This document shows positions 1 through 9,578 of a DNA stretch of 64,000 nt, piece by piece. Origin of the DNA: Agromyces sp. G08B096 (GTDB taxonomy: Bacteria; Actinomycetota; Actinomycetes; Actinomycetales; Microbacteriaceae); assembly GCF_040267705.1 (NCBI RefSeq), contig NZ_CP158374.1, positions 3,410,001-3,474,000 on the forward strand. Reading direction: 5' to 3'. The stretch's first letter is position 1, and each line of letters starts with the position of its first letter. The notes beneath the pieces are model-generated. The model ran no database searches and had not been told where the DNA came from. It was given only the letters and a program-made list of their open reading frames with translations. The translations under genes and the position numbers were made by a program.

Positions 1-1306
1 TCTTGCCGAGCTCGCGGGCGAACTCGAACTCCGCCGTCGCGCGCACGTTGCCGATGAGGTCGCCCGCGTCGACGGCGAGCGAGGAGTAGTCGCGCCACTT
101 CACCGGGTAGCCGATCTTCGGGGTGAACTTCGCGAGCTTGTCGAGGGCGCGGCGCTTGGTCTCCTCACCCATCCAGTCGAGGTCGGTGATCGAGCGGCGG
201 TAGGCCTCGACGAGGTTCGCGACGAGGTCGTCCATGGCCGCCTTCGCGGTGGGCGGGAAGTGGCGCTCGACGTAGATGCGGCCGACCGCCTCGCCCATCG
301 AGCCCTCGACGAGCGAGACGCCGCGCTTCCAGCGCTCCCGCATCTGCGGGGTGCCGGTGAGCGTGCGCCCGTAGAAGTCGAAGTTCGCCTCGACCAGGTC
401 GCTCGACAGGTACGCGGCGCTCGAGCGGATCACCTGCCAGGCGAGCCAGTCGCGCCAGGCGGGCAGCCGGCTCTCGACGAGCAGCTCGCCGAGGCCGGAC
501 ACGAACGAGGGCTGGCGCACCACGAGCTCGTCGAAGGCGGCCGCCGGCACACCCATCGCGTCGCGCCAGATCGCGAGGTCGGGACCGTCGGCCGACGCGC
601 CGGATGCCGCGGCGACCACGTCGGCCCACGGCGTGAGGTTGTACGTCTTCTCGCTGTCGCGCGACTCCACGTTGGTCCAGTGGGTCGCTGCGATGCGGGT
701 CTCGAGCTCGAACACGCGGGCGGCCCGCTCGGCGGGTTCGTCGAGGCCGGCGAGCCGGAACATCCGCTCGAGGTGCGCGAGGTAGGCGTCGCGGATGGCG
801 GCGAAGCGCTCCTCCCGGAAGTAGCTCTCGTCGGGCAGGCCGATGCCGCCCTGCTCGACGAACACGAGATACCGCTCGGGGTCGCCCGGGTCGTTGTCGA
901 CGAAGAGCTGCGCGAAGCCCGAGACGCCCTGGCGCTCGAGCCGGCCCACGGCGGCGAGCAGTTCGGGCACCGAGCTCACGGCGGCGGCGTCCTCGAGCTG
1001 GGGTGCGATGGGCGTCGCGCCGAGCTCCTCGGCACGCGCCTCGTCCATGAAGCTGGCGTAGAGGTCGCCGACCTTGCGCGCCTCCGTGCCCGGCTCGGCG
1101 CCCTGCGCCTCCTCGATGATCTCGCGCACGGCCTGCTCGGCCTCCTCGTGCAGCAGGATGAACGAGCCGTACCGCGCCTTGTCGGCGGGGATCTCGGTCC
1201 GCTCCATCCAACGGCCGTTGACGTGTCGGAACAGGTCGTCCTGCGGCCGGACCGCGGGGTCGAGCTCGTCGAGCGCGATGCCGGAGGCGAGGGGGGCGTC
1301 GGTCAT
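1..1306 (-). CDS. M13-family metallopeptidase, N-terminal part (cut by window edge)
   Basis: Zinc endopeptidase of the neprilysin/PepO family. The visible 435 residues carry the typical M13 N-terminal domain: 'DDLFRHVNGRWMERTEIPAD' at about residues 26-45, then the helical region with 'GIGLPDESYF' and 'YLVFVEQGG'. The HExxH zinc site normally lies near residue 490-500 of about 650, so it is outside the window and activity cannot be judged. No signal peptide is seen, so the protein is probably cytoplasmic, as is common for actinobacterial M13 enzymes. The ATG at 1306 is preceded by TAGGCT (1314-1319) with a 7-base gap, the leaderless promoter pattern seen repeatedly here. It is transcribed separately from the upstream sugar operon, which ends at 1397. 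Confidence 0.93.
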   Translation of the reverse strand, partial: MTDAPLASGIALDELDPAVRPQDDLFRHVNGRWMERTEIPADKARYGSFILLHEEAEQAVREIIEEAQGAEPGTEARKVGDLYASFMDEARAEELGATPIAPQLEDAAAVSSVPELLAAVGRLERQGVSGFAQLFVDNDPGDPERYLVFVEQGGIGLPDESYFREERFAAIRDAYLAHLERMFRLAGLDEPAERAARVFELETRIAATHWTNVESRDSEKTYNLTPWADVVAAASGASADGPDLAIWRDAMGVPAAAFDELVVRQPSFVSGLGELLVESRLPAWRDWLAWQVIRSSAAYLSSDLVEANFDFYGRTLTGTPQMRERWKRGVSLVEGSMGEAVGRIYVERHFPPTAKAAMDDLVANLVEAYRRSITDLDWMGEETKRRALDKLAKFTPKIGYPVKWRDYSSLAVDAGDLIGNVRATAEFEFARELGK

Positions 1307-1396
1307 GCGCTCCAGCCTAGGGTTTCCGGCGGCCCAGGGTTCGGCTTCCCCGAGGCATGGAGCGAACCCTCAGATTTCTGCTCCCGGCGCGACCCA

Positions 1397-3394
1397 TCAG
1401 ATGACGCGGTCGTTGCCGCCGTCGACCGAGAGGTGGGCGCCCGTCGTGGCCGGCAGGCCGGTGCAGAACGCGAGCACGGCGTCCGCCACGAGCGCGCTGG
1501 TCACCTCGACGCCGAGCAGGTTGCGCGTGCGGTACTCCTCGACCGTGAGCCTGTAGCGCGCGGCGCGCTCGGCGAGCAGCTCGGGGGTCCAGATCGCGGT
1601 GTCGAACACGGCGTCGGGGTCGACCTGGTTCACGCGGATGCCGTCGCCGGCCCACTCGAGCGCGGCGACGCGCGCGAGCTGGGCCGCCGCGGTCTTGCTG
1701 GCCGAGTAGGCGGCAGCGCCCGGACCGGGCGCGGCCACGTTCTTGGTCGAGACGAGCACGACGCGTCCACCGCGTGGAGCGAGCGACAGGTACGGATGCC
1801 CCGCGCGGAGCGCCCGCACGACCGCCGTCGCGTTCACGCGCATGGCGCGCTCCCACACGGCGTCGTCGAGGTCGGCGATCGCCTGGCTCTCGGGGAAGAT
1901 GCCGGCGGCGACGACGAGCACGTCGACGCCCCCGAAGTCGCGCGCCGCGAGCGAGAACGCGGCGTCGAGCACCTCGGCGTCGCTCACGTCGCCGACGACC
2001 CCGCGCCAGCCCGCACCCGCACTCGTGCCCGCGAACGCCGTCTCGACCGCCGGGTTGAGATCGATGCCGACGACGGCGGCCCCCTGCGCGAGCAGCGCCG
2101 CCGCGACGGCTCGCCCGATGCCGGAGGCGGCGCCGGTGACGACGGCCACCTCGCCGTCGAGCGGCCGGCGCTTCGCCGCAGCGAGTTTGGCCTGCTCGAG
2201 CGACCAGTACTCGATGTCGAAGCTCTCACCCTCGTCGAACGAGCGGTACCCGCCGTGCCGATCGGCCGCGTCGATGACGTCCATGGTGTGGGAGGCGACG
2301 TCGGCCGCGGCGCGGGCCGCGCCGAGCGTCGCGCCCGCCGTGAGCAGACCCAGCTCGGGATCGAGCACCACGCGCGGCGCCGGGTCGAGCTCGGTGAACG
2401 GCCCGCGGGCTCTCGCCCGGTTGCGCTCCACGTAGGCCCGATACTCGGCCGCGTAGCGCGTGACATCCCGACCCACGAGCGGCGCACGCTTGGTGTGGAT
2501 GACGTGCTCCGGGGTCGCCGTGCCGCGCGAGGTGAGCTCGGCGAGGCCCGGGCGCCCCGCGAAGGCGAGCGCACGCGACGAGTCCGACTGCACCAGGAAC
2601 ATGGGGCGCTCGGCCGCCGCGCTGATCGCGGCGCGGAGCCGGGCCACCTCGAGCGGGTCACCGCGCCTCGGCGCGACCTCGCCCGGCTCGCCCCAGGCCG
2701 TGATCCCGAGCGCGTCCGACGCCCGCGCCACGAGCTCCAGGTGCCGCGCGAGCGCGGCATCCGCACCGTCGGCGAAGGTGAACAGACCGTGGCCGCTCAG
2801 CACGATCGCGTCGATGCCCGTGAGGTCGGCCCCGGCGACGAGCTTCGCGAGCTCGAACCCGGGCATGACGTACGGCAGCACGAGCACCCCGTCGCCGAGC
2901 ACCTCGGCGACCCGGCCGTCATGGCCGGCGGCGTGCGTGAGCGCGACGATCGCGTCGGCGTGGGAGTGCAGCGCGACCCGCGCAGGCAGGTGTGCGTGCA
3001 GCAGCGCCTCGATCGACGCCGTCGGCGCGGCAGCGTCCACCGACGCCTGACGCAGCTCGTTCACCATCCGCTCGTCGTCGAGGCGCTCGAGGCGCAGCAG
3101 GTCGAGCAGGCGGCGGCGCCGGAGCGGCGCGAACCCCGCGGGCTCGATCGAGCCGAGGTTCCATCCGCTGCCCTTCACGAGCACGAGCTCGACGGGCTCG
3201 CCGGTGACATCCGTGCCCGTCGCCTTGATGGAGGTGTTGCCGCCGCCGTGCAGCACGAGCGCCGGGTCGCCGCCCAGCGCGCGCGACGCGCGCGTGATCT
3301 CGGCGAGCGCCGCCTCGACGTCGGGACCGAGCGGATGCTCCGCGGCCGCGCCAGGCGCTGCAGGAGAAGGTCGCGTCGTCGTCGCCTCGTTCAT
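1397..3394 (-). CDS. Bifunctional class II aldolase / short-chain dehydrogenase (RhaEW-type)
   Basis: A 665-residue fusion. The N-terminal half is a class II (zinc) ketose-phosphate aldolase: 'VLHGGGNTSIK' near residue 48, metal-binding 'HSHAD' near 141 and 'LSGHGLF' near 198. The C-terminal half, from about residue 415, is an NAD-dependent SDR with 'VVTGAASGIGRA' and a YxxxK active site ('YSASK') near 562. The family (rhamnulose-1-phosphate aldolase/lactaldehyde dehydrogenase) cleaves a 6-deoxyketose-1-phosphate to DHAP and lactaldehyde, then oxidises the aldehyde. The start ATG overlaps the kinase stop by 4 bases, so the two are translationally coupled. It is the last gene of the Lsr-like operon. 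No rhamnose isomerase is present, so L-rhamnose itself is not the obvious substrate; the substrate is inferred only as a ketose phosphate made by the preceding kinase and dehydrogenase. Confidence 0.88.
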   Translation of the reverse strand: MNEATTTRPSPAAPGAAAEHPLGPDVEAALAEITRASRALGGDPALVLHGGGNTSIKATGTDVTGEPVELVLVKGSGWNLGSIEPAGFAPLRRRRLLDLLRLERLDDERMVNELRQASVDAAAPTASIEALLHAHLPARVALHSHADAIVALTHAAGHDGRVAEVLGDGVLVLPYVMPGFELAKLVAGADLTGIDAIVLSGHGLFTFADGADAALARHLELVARASDALGITAWGEPGEVAPRRGDPLEVARLRAAISAAAERPMFLVQSDSSRALAFAGRPGLAELTSRGTATPEHVIHTKRAPLVGRDVTRYAAEYRAYVERNRARARGPFTELDPAPRVVLDPELGLLTAGATLGAARAAADVASHTMDVIDAADRHGGYRSFDEGESFDIEYWSLEQAKLAAAKRRPLDGEVAVVTGAASGIGRAVAAALLAQGAAVVGIDLNPAVETAFAGTSAGAGWRGVVGDVSDAEVLDAAFSLAARDFGGVDVLVVAAGIFPESQAIADLDDAVWERAMRVNATAVVRALRAGHPYLSLAPRGGRVVLVSTKNVAAPGPGAAAYSASKTAAAQLARVAALEWAGDGIRVNQVDPDAVFDTAIWTPELLAERAARYRLTVEEYRTRNLLGVEVTSALVADAVLAFCTGLPATTGAHLSVDGGNDRVI

Positions 3395-4890
3395 CGGGCC
3401 GCCTCCGTCCAGACCGCGCCCATCGCGCCGAGCACGCGATCGAAGCGGTCGCCCTGCGCGCGGTAGATCTCGCGCTCCGCGCCGGGTCGGACGACGAGCT
3501 CGGGGTCGGGGTCGACGCGCCAGCACGCGGTGTCGAGACCGGCGCCGCGCGCGGCGAGCGAGGCCACGCCTCTCGCGCCCAGCTCGGTGCCGAGCTGTCG
3601 GCGCACCGGGTGACCCACCACGTCGGCGAACATCTGCGCCCAGAGCGGGTTCTTCGCGCCCCCGCCGGCGAGGGTCCAGGGCTCCTCCGAGACCGTCGCA
3701 CCGCTCGCGCGGACCTTCGCGAGCTGCACGCGGTGGTACTGCGTGATGCCCTCGGCCACGGCCCGGGCGACCTCGCGGTACCCGTGGCTGCCGCGTGCGC
3801 CGAGCAGGCAGCCCGATGCGCCGAGGTGCTCGGGCGCGCCGTGCACGAACGGCAGGAAGAGCAGGCCGTCGGCACCCGCCGGCACGTCGGCGGCCGCGGC
3901 GAGCAGCTGCTGCGGCGTGACCTGGTCGACCGCGAGGGTCGACATGAGCGACGAGTACCACTCGATGCTCGCGGCCGACGTCGGTGCGACCTCCTGGGCG
4001 AGCATGAGCCCGGGCTCGGGCAGCAGTGCGTTCAGCGTGACGCGGGGCGGGGCCTGGTCGGCGGGAACGACGACCGAGTTGATGGCCCAGGTCCCGACGA
4101 TGATCGTGACGTCGCCCGGACCGACCGCGCCGGCGCCGATGGGGCTCGCGACGCAGTCCATGCAGCCGGCGACGACCGGTGTCCCGACGGGCAGCCCCGT
4201 CCGCGCCGCCGCATCGGGCGTGACCTGCCCCACGACCGCGTCGGACTCCGCGAGCGGCGGCAACAACCGCATGAGCTCGCGCGGCAGCCCGAGCAGGTCG
4301 AACGCCGCGCCCTCGTACTCGCGCGAGGCGAGGGCCACGAGCCCGCAGGCCGAGGCATCCGAATAGTCCGCGCTCGCGACACCCGTGAGGCACGCCGCGA
4401 TCCAGTCCTTGCAGGTCAGCGCCCAGCTCGAGGTCGCGAGCACCGCCGGCTCGTGTTCGTGCATCCACCGCAGCAGCAGCCCTGGCTGGCCCGCCCAGGG
4501 CACCGAACCCGTGACCTCGCGCACCCGCTCCACCTCGGCAGGGTCGAGCCCCGCCACGATCGACTCGGCTCGCGTGTCGGTCGAGGCGAACGCGGGCCGG
4601 ACGGGGCGCAGCGCCTCATCGACGAGGTAGAGTCCGTTGCCGTGCCCGGTGGCGCCGACCGCTCGCACCTCCCAACCCTCGGCGTCGAGCCAGGCGGTGA
4701 GCAGCGAGAGCACGTCCGCGACGACGCCCCACAGGCCGTCCATGTCGATCTCCTGGCGATCGCTCGCCACGGCGACGCGTGGATTCGGCGCCGAGTACGT
4801 GCGCAGCTCGTTCCCGTCCTCGTCGAAGGCCGCGGCCTTCGCGGCCGTGAGGCCGACGTCGATGCCGACGACGCAGTGCTTCTTCGTCAC
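3391..4890 (-). CDS. FGGY-family carbohydrate kinase (LyxK/EryA-like)
   Basis: ATP-dependent sugar or polyol kinase, 499 residues, the normal FGGY length. The N-terminal phosphate loop 'VVGIDVGLTAAKAA' lies at residues 7-20, 'GHGNGLYLVD' near 86, and the C-terminal adenosine-binding 'LAGGGAKNPLW' near 405. The 'GxGxGLYLVD...STDTRA' stretch resembles L-xylulose kinase LyxK and erythritol kinases rather than the AI-2 kinase LsrK, whose equivalent region differs. I chose the GTG at 4890 because GAGGAG lies about 7 bases upstream and no in-frame ATG gives a better N-terminus. It sits 19 bases after the GlpD-like gene and overlaps the aldolase fusion by 4 bases. Likely role: phosphorylating the imported substrate so it can be oxidised by the GlpD-like enzyme. 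The substrate is unknown. Confidence 0.88.
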   Translation of the reverse strand: MTKKHCVVGIDVGLTAAKAAAFDEDGNELRTYSAPNPRVAVASDRQEIDMDGLWGVVADVLSLLTAWLDAEGWEVRAVGATGHGNGLYLVDEALRPVRPAFASTDTRAESIVAGLDPAEVERVREVTGSVPWAGQPGLLLRWMHEHEPAVLATSSWALTCKDWIAACLTGVASADYSDASACGLVALASREYEGAAFDLLGLPRELMRLLPPLAESDAVVGQVTPDAAARTGLPVGTPVVAGCMDCVASPIGAGAVGPGDVTIIVGTWAINSVVVPADQAPPRVTLNALLPEPGLMLAQEVAPTSAASIEWYSSLMSTLAVDQVTPQQLLAAAADVPAGADGLLFLPFVHGAPEHLGASGCLLGARGSHGYREVARAVAEGITQYHRVQLAKVRASGATVSEEPWTLAGGGAKNPLWAQMFADVVGHPVRRQLGTELGARGVASLAARGAGLDTACWRVDPDPELVVRPGAEREIYRAQGDRFDRVLGAMGAVWTEAAR

Positions 4891-4909
4891 GTGGGTCTCC
4901 TCGCGGTGG

Positions 4910-6550
4910 TCAGGCAGTTCGTTCGGCCCGGAGTCCACGCGGCATGAAGCGTCGCACCGCGATCCGGTACCGGTCAAGTTGGGTGTCGGCGTACTCGCGG
5001 CTCCACCCCGCGTGGGCGACGAGCACGGCGGCGATCGCGGGCGCGGCGGTGAGCCCGACATCGCGGTTCACCCCGACCGCCATGCGCCGGAGGATGACGT
5101 CCTCGAGCGTGTGCGCGCCTTCATCGCGCACCGCGTGCACCGCCTCCGCGGCGATGGCACCCGTGTCGCGGTCGACGACCTCGCCGAGCTCCGGCTGCGC
5201 GGCGACGAGCGCCTCGACCTCGGCCGCGCGTCGCCCATAGGTGTCGACGAGCCGCTCCGCGGTCGCTGGCGCGAGGGCGCTCCGCCGTACGAACTCGGCC
5301 CGGAACGCCGGCCAGTCGCCACCGGGCGCACCCGGGAAGTCGGCGTCGCGCGTCGGCGACGGGCCGGGACGCGCACCGAGCGCACGCTCGAGCCGCTTCG
5401 CGACCAGTTCGCCGAGCGCACGGTGCGTCGTGAACTTGCCGCCGATGATCGTGACGAGGCCGGCGCGATCGCCGTCGTGCACGATGATCTCGTGATCACG
5501 GCTGACCTTCGACGGGTCGTCGAGGTCGGCCACGTACGGCAGCGGCCGCACGCCCGAATAGGACCAGAGCACATCGTCCGCCGTGAGTCGCGCCGCGGGG
5601 ATCAGTCCGTTCACGGCGCGCAGCAGGTAGTCGACCTCGTCGTCGTCGATCACGATCTCGTCGATCGAGCCGTCGTAGGGCAGGTCGGTCGTGCCGATCA
5701 TGTACTTGCCGGCCCAGGGCAGGACGAACATGGGCCGGGCGTCGTCGGGCGATTCGAAGAAGATGCACGTCGACGGCGCACCCGGGAAGGCGTCGACGAC
5801 GAGGTGGCTGCCCTTCGTCGGACCGATCTGACGGTCGTGGGCGCCGGCGAGGTCGAGCACGGCGTCGACCCACGGCCCCGCGACGTTCACGACGACGCGA
5901 GCGTCGACCCGCTTCAGCTCGCCGTCGACGCGGTCACGGTAGGTGAGGCCCGTGATCCGCCCGCCCGAGCGCACGAGCGACTCCACCCGGGAGTGCGTGA
6001 GCACGGTCGCGCCGTGCGCCTGCGCGTCGATCGCGAGCTCGACGCAGAGCCGCTCGGTGAGCGGCACGTTCGCGTCGTGGAAGAGCCCGCCCCATTTGAG
6101 CCCGCCCTCGACGAGCGACGGGTAGTCGCGCTTGAGGCGCCCGCCGAACACGATGCGGGAGAACGGCAGGGGCTTCCGCAGCGAGAGGACGTCGTGCAGC
6201 AGCAGCCCGCATGAGAGCAGCCAGCCCGGCCGGCTCGCGCCCTTCGAGAACGGGATGAGCATCGGGTAGTGGTGCACGAGGTGCGGTGCGCGCTCGAGCA
6301 GGATGTTCCGCTCGCGGATCGACTCGTGCACGAGGTGCACCTCGAGCCGCTCGAGGTATTTGAGCCCGCCGTGGATGAGCCGGGTCGCGATCGCGGAGGT
6401 GCGCGCCCCGAGGTCGTCCTGGTCGATGAGCAGCACCGAGCGGCCGCGGCGTGCGGCCTCACGGGCGATCGCGAGGCCGTTGATGCCGGCGCCGATCACG
6501 GCGACGTCGACGGATGCGGGCGCTGGAGCGTACGTCGAGAGAGCGGGCAT
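4910..6550 (-). CDS. GlpD-like FAD-dependent glycerol-3-phosphate / polyol-phosphate dehydrogenase
   Basis: A 546-residue flavoprotein of the GlpD family. It has the N-terminal Rossmann dinucleotide motif 'VIGAGINGLAIAREA' (about residues 18-32), the GlpD-typical 'RTSAIATRLIHGGLKYLE' stretch, 'NVAGPWVDAVL' and 'VLPWAGKYMIGTTD'. GlpD moves electrons from glycerol-3-phosphate to quinone at the membrane; family members such as EryB instead oxidise erythritol phosphate. Because the gene sits between an LsrF-like gene and an FGGY kinase, it may act on the phosphorylated product of that kinase, or alternatively just interconvert DHAP and glycerol-3-phosphate. The start at 6550 has GGAGGA about 9 bases upstream. 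A strong hairpin (6618-6646) separates it from lsrF, so the catabolic trio may be a semi-independent segment. Confidence 0.87.
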   Translation of the reverse strand: MPALSTYAPAPASVDVAVIGAGINGLAIAREAARRGRSVLLIDQDDLGARTSAIATRLIHGGLKYLERLEVHLVHESIRERNILLERAPHLVHHYPMLIPFSKGASRPGWLLSCGLLLHDVLSLRKPLPFSRIVFGGRLKRDYPSLVEGGLKWGGLFHDANVPLTERLCVELAIDAQAHGATVLTHSRVESLVRSGGRITGLTYRDRVDGELKRVDARVVVNVAGPWVDAVLDLAGAHDRQIGPTKGSHLVVDAFPGAPSTCIFFESPDDARPMFVLPWAGKYMIGTTDLPYDGSIDEIVIDDDEVDYLLRAVNGLIPAARLTADDVLWSYSGVRPLPYVADLDDPSKVSRDHEIIVHDGDRAGLVTIIGGKFTTHRALGELVAKRLERALGARPGPSPTRDADFPGAPGGDWPAFRAEFVRRSALAPATAERLVDTYGRRAAEVEALVAAQPELGEVVDRDTGAIAAEAVHAVRDEGAHTLEDVILRRMAVGVNRDVGLTAAPAIAAVLVAHAGWSREYADTQLDRYRIAVRRFMPRGLRAERTA

Positions 6551-6617
6551 GGCTGATGAGTCCTCCGGTGAAGCGGAACGCGGGGCGCGCCGTGCGCGGC
6601 GCGCATCGTGAGAGCCT

Positions 6618-6646
6618 GGCCGGCGACGGATGCCCCGTCGCCGGCC
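6618..6646 (-). terminator. Intercistronic hairpin between lsrF and the GlpD-like gene
   Basis: Perfect 12-bp inverted repeat GGCCGGCGACGG (6618-6629) / CCGTCGCCGGCC (6635-6646) with a 5-base loop, inside the 103-base gap between two co-directional operon genes. There is no T-run. It could be a partial terminator, an attenuator or an mRNA-stabilising stem that sets different levels of the transport genes and the catabolic genes. Confidence 0.6.
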
Positions 6647-6653
6647 CTTCGGC

Positions 6654-7526
6654 TCAGTGCGAGAGCTCTTCGTAGAGCGAGAAGGCGTCCTCGGGCGTCA
6701 GGCCGTCGTGCACGACGCCGCGCACGGCCTGGAGCATCGCCTCGGGGTGCTCGGACTGGAACACGTTGCGGCCCATGTCGACGCCGGCGGCCCCCTCCTG
6801 GATGGCGCGGTAGGCGACCCGGAGCGCCTCGCGCTCCTCGACCTTCTTGCCGCCCGCGATGATGATCGGCACCGGGCAGGCGGCCGTGACCGTCTCGAAG
6901 CCCTCCTCCACGTAGTACGTCTTCACGAAGGCGGCGCCGAGCTCGGCCGAGATGCGGGTCGCGAGGCGGAAGTACCGAGCGTCGCGCACCATGTCGCGCC
7001 CCACCGCGGTGACCGCGAGCACGGGGATGCCGGTCGCCTGGCCCTGGTCGACGAGGGTCGTGAGGTTCTTGACGGACTTCGTCTCGTGCTCGCCGCCGAC
7101 GAACACCTGCACCGCGAGCGCGGCCGCGTCGAGGCGCACGGCGTCGTCGATCGAGACCGCGAGCTCCTCGTCGGAGAGCTCCTTGAGTACGCTCGGCCCG
7201 CCCGAGGCGCGCAGGACGATGCCCTTGCCGCTGTCGGCGGGGATCGTCGTGCGGAGCGCGCCGCGGGTGCACATGAGCGCGTCGGCCCGCGGGATGAGCG
7301 GGACGATCGAGCGGTCGAGCCGCTCGAGGCCCGACGTGGGGCCCTGGAAGTAGCCGTGGTCGAACGCCAGCATGACCGTCTTGCCGTCGGCGGGGTCGAA
7401 GATCCGCGAGAGGCGCGCACGCATGCCCCAGTCCTGGCCGCCGAGGCCTTTCAGGTGGAAGCCGCCGGCGGCGACGGTCGCGCCGCCGAAGTCGGTGCCG
7501 TCGCGCAGGTCGTCGAGGTCAGCCAT
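6654..7526 (-). CDS. lsrF: LsrF-type aldolase/thiolase (3-hydroxy-5-phosphonooxypentane-2,4-dione thiolase)
   Basis: Class I aldolase-fold enzyme, 290 residues, strikingly close to E. coli LsrF as I remember that sequence: '[20 protein letters not shown]' (about 39-58), '[10 protein letters not shown]', 'LMCTRGALR', '[12 protein letters not shown]', '[11 protein letters not shown]' and '[17 protein letters not shown]' all match in order. Lys202 in 'VKTYY' is the expected Schiff-base lysine. LsrF transfers an acetyl group from phosphorylated, isomerised AI-2 to CoA, giving acetyl-CoA and DHAP. The start at 7526 overlaps the upstream permease by 8 bases. The context, following an LsrA/C/D/B-like transporter, supports the LsrF assignment, but LsrG and an LsrK-like kinase are not in the window, so the true substrate may be a different phosphorylated ketose. 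Confidence 0.9.
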   Translation of the reverse strand: MADLDDLRDGTDFGGATVAAGGFHLKGLGGQDWGMRARLSRIFDPADGKTVMLAFDHGYFQGPTSGLERLDRSIVPLIPRADALMCTRGALRTTIPADSGKGIVLRASGGPSVLKELSDEELAVSIDDAVRLDAAALAVQVFVGGEHETKSVKNLTTLVDQGQATGIPVLAVTAVGRDMVRDARYFRLATRISAELGAAFVKTYYVEEGFETVTAACPVPIIIAGGKKVEEREALRVAYRAIQEGAAGVDMGRNVFQSEHPEAMLQAVRGVVHDGLTPEDAFSLYEELSH

Positions 7527-8574
7527 GGATGGTCTCCTTCTTTCCGAGGTGCAGGGAGGCGCGGAAGCGCGCGAGGGTGGACCGGCCCGTGCCGGTCGCG
7601 GCGGTCGAGATGACGACGACCGCGACGACGAGCACGCCCTTGAGGATGTTCTGCGCGCCCACCGGCCAGCCCACGAGGTTCAGCAGGCCGGACAGGAGCA
7701 CGAAGAACAGCGCGCCGGTCCAGGCTCCGGCGGGCACCGCGCGTCCGCCGGAGATGAGGGTGCCCCCGATGACGACCACGGCGATGGAGTCGAGCATGTA
7801 GGAGGTGCCGAGCACGGTGCTCGGCGAGATGAAGGCCGCGAGCAGGGCACCGGCGAGGCCGGCGAAGCCCGCGGAGACGAGGTACGCGCTCGCGGTCACG
7901 CCGCGCACCCTGAGGCCCGCGCGCTCGGCGGCACGCGCGCTCTGCCCGACGGCCACGATGGAGAGCCCGAAGCGCGTGCGGGTGAGCACGAACCAGATCG
8001 CGACGGTCACGAGGAGCACGAGCAGCGCGATCACCGGGACGCCGAGGAGCTTCGCGTTCACGAGGGCGCGGAGCGCGGGATCGGCGCCCGCGCGGTTCGC
8101 ATCGGCGAGCAACAGGGTCGCCGACGTCAGGATGAGGCTGGTCGCAAGCGTCGCGATGATGGGCGGCACGCGCAGCAGCAGGATCGCGATGACGCTGATC
8201 GCGCCGGCCGCGACGCCCGCCGCGACGCCCGCGAGGACGCCCATGAGCGGACCGGCGGACTGTCCGACTGCGACCGACACGTAGGAGGCCATCGAGATCA
8301 CCGTGCCGACGGAGACGTCGATATTGCCCGGGCCGAGCGTGATGACGAGCATCTGGCCGAGTGCGACGAGCACGAGGAACGGCGCGAGCGAGAGCGCCTG
8401 CATCAGCGGGTCGAACGGCGCACCGGGCCGGACGGCGACGATGCACGCCCAGACCACGGCCACGCCGATGAGGGACCACGCCCACGCGGGCCAGGTGAAC
8501 CGGCGGCGGTCGGCGGCGGCCGCGATCGCGGTCGTCTCGGGTCCGGAGGCGACGGGCTGCTTCACGGTGCTCAT
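7519..8574 (-). CDS. ABC sugar/AI-2 importer permease (RbsC/LsrD-like)
   Basis: Inner-membrane permease of the ribose/AI-2 (BPD_transp_2) class, 351 residues and about nine hydrophobic segments. The conserved '[20 protein letters not shown]' lies near residue 80, and '[13 protein letters not shown]' followed by '[19 protein letters not shown]' in the C-terminal half forms the ATPase-coupling loop and last helices typical of RbsC. The ATG at 8574 overlaps the stop of the preceding permease by 4 bases (ATGA), and its own stop overlaps lsrF by 8 bases, so translation is coupled through the series. Having two different permeases rather than one copy matches the LsrC/LsrD arrangement. Confidence 0.9.
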   Translation of the reverse strand: MSTVKQPVASGPETTAIAAAADRRRFTWPAWAWSLIGVAVVWACIVAVRPGAPFDPLMQALSLAPFLVLVALGQMLVITLGPGNIDVSVGTVISMASYVSVAVGQSAGPLMGVLAGVAAGVAAGAISVIAILLLRVPPIIATLATSLILTSATLLLADANRAGADPALRALVNAKLLGVPVIALLVLLVTVAIWFVLTRTRFGLSIVAVGQSARAAERAGLRVRGVTASAYLVSAGFAGLAGALLAAFISPSTVLGTSYMLDSIAVVVIGGTLISGGRAVPAGAWTGALFFVLLSGLLNLVGWPVGAQNILKGVLVVAVVVISTAATGTGRSTLARFRASLHLGKKETIHG

Positions 8575-9578
8575 CGGGTGAACCTTTCGGTGACGACGCG
8601 GCCGGCGAGCACAGCGAGCACGATGATGCCCTGCGCCGCGGACTGGAGGCTCGAGGACAGGTTCACCAGGCTGAGCAGCACGGTGATCAGGCCGAGCGTG
8701 ACGGCGCCGAGCGTGGCGCCGATCGGGAGGGCGCGACCGCCCGAGAACGTGCCGCCGCCGAGGATGACCGCGGCGATCGTCATGAGCGTGAAGTTGCTCG
8801 CGGAGTTCACGTCGCCCGACCGGGTCTGCGCGGCGAGCAGGAGGCCGGCGAGGATGACGAGCAGCGCCGCGAGCACGTACGCCGTCACGCGCGTCGCCGT
8901 TCGCGAGCGACCGGCCTTGTCGAGCGTGGCCGCGCTCGAGCCGAGAGCGCGCATGCGCATGCCGACGCGGCTCCGGCGCGCCAGATACCAGCCGATGAGC
9001 GTCGCGAGGGCGATGAACAGGATGGGCGCGGGGAATGCGGTCGGCCGCCAGCTGCCGATCGCCGCAAGCCATTCGGGGGTCGCGCCGCCCGGCGTGGGCA
9101 GCAGTTGGAGGCCGATGCCGAGCCACACGAACGACATGCCGAGCGTCACGATGATGGAGGGCACCCCGCGGCGCTGCACGAGGAAGCCGAGGAGGGCGTA
9201 GACGGCGACGATGCCCGCGAGCATCGCGAGCCCGAGCATCGGCTCCTGCGCGAGTGTGGTGGCCGCGATGACGGTCACGAGGCCCACGAGGTATCCGATG
9301 CCGAGGTCGATGTCGCCGACCGACATGATGAGCATCTGGGCCTGGGCCGCGAAGACGAGCGGCACGGCCGACATGAGCATGAGCGTCAGTCCGGGGATGC
9401 TGAGGATGCCGGGCTGGTTCGCGACCGCGATCGCGAAGATGACGACGAGCGCGACCAGTGAGAGCAGCGCGGGCGAGCCGTGCACGGCGCTCGTGCGGGC
9501 CCGCGCGCCGAAGGTCGGCCGGGCGTGACCCGCACGGTCAGTGCCGGCGGCAGCGGCCGGGGGCGCGGTGGTGGTCAT
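8571..9578 (-). CDS. ABC sugar/AI-2 importer permease (RbsC/LsrC-like)
   Basis: Second permease of the importer, 335 residues. It shows the same fold signatures: '[19 protein letters not shown]' (about residues 77-95), '[20 protein letters not shown]', '[13 protein letters not shown]' and '[20 protein letters not shown]'. The N-terminal 35 residues are Ala/Pro-rich and cytoplasmic. The start ATG at 9578 overlaps the ATPase stop by 4 bases. The two permeases are clearly divergent in sequence, so they probably form a heterodimeric channel as LsrC and LsrD do. Confidence 0.9.
   Translation of the reverse strand: MTTTAPPAAAAGTDRAGHARPTFGARARTSAVHGSPALLSLVALVVIFAIAVANQPGILSIPGLTLMLMSAVPLVFAAQAQMLIMSVGDIDLGIGYLVGLVTVIAATTLAQEPMLGLAMLAGIVAVYALLGFLVQRRGVPSIIVTLGMSFVWLGIGLQLLPTPGGATPEWLAAIGSWRPTAFPAPILFIALATLIGWYLARRSRVGMRMRALGSSAATLDKAGRSRTATRVTAYVLAALLVILAGLLLAAQTRSGDVNSASNFTLMTIAAVILGGGTFSGGRALPIGATLGAVTLGLITVLLSLVNLSSSLQSAAQGIIVLAVLAGRVVTERFTR

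Noticed and set aside
1397..3394. Naming the aldolase/SDR fusion as part of an L-rhamnose pathway
   Set aside because: No rhamnose isomerase, mutarotase or rhamnulokinase-type neighbour is present; only the fusion architecture is shared.
260..3466. Plus-strand open frame of over 1000 codons opposite the M13, aldolase and kinase genes
   Set aside because: At this GC content stop codons are rare on the opposite strand. The translation is Arg/Ala/His-rich with no motif, while the minus-strand frames carry clear family signatures.
3391..4890. Calling the FGGY kinase LsrK because of the Lsr-like context
   Set aside because: The substrate-region motif (GHGNGLYLVD...STDTRA) follows LyxK/EryA-type kinases, not LsrK as I know it.
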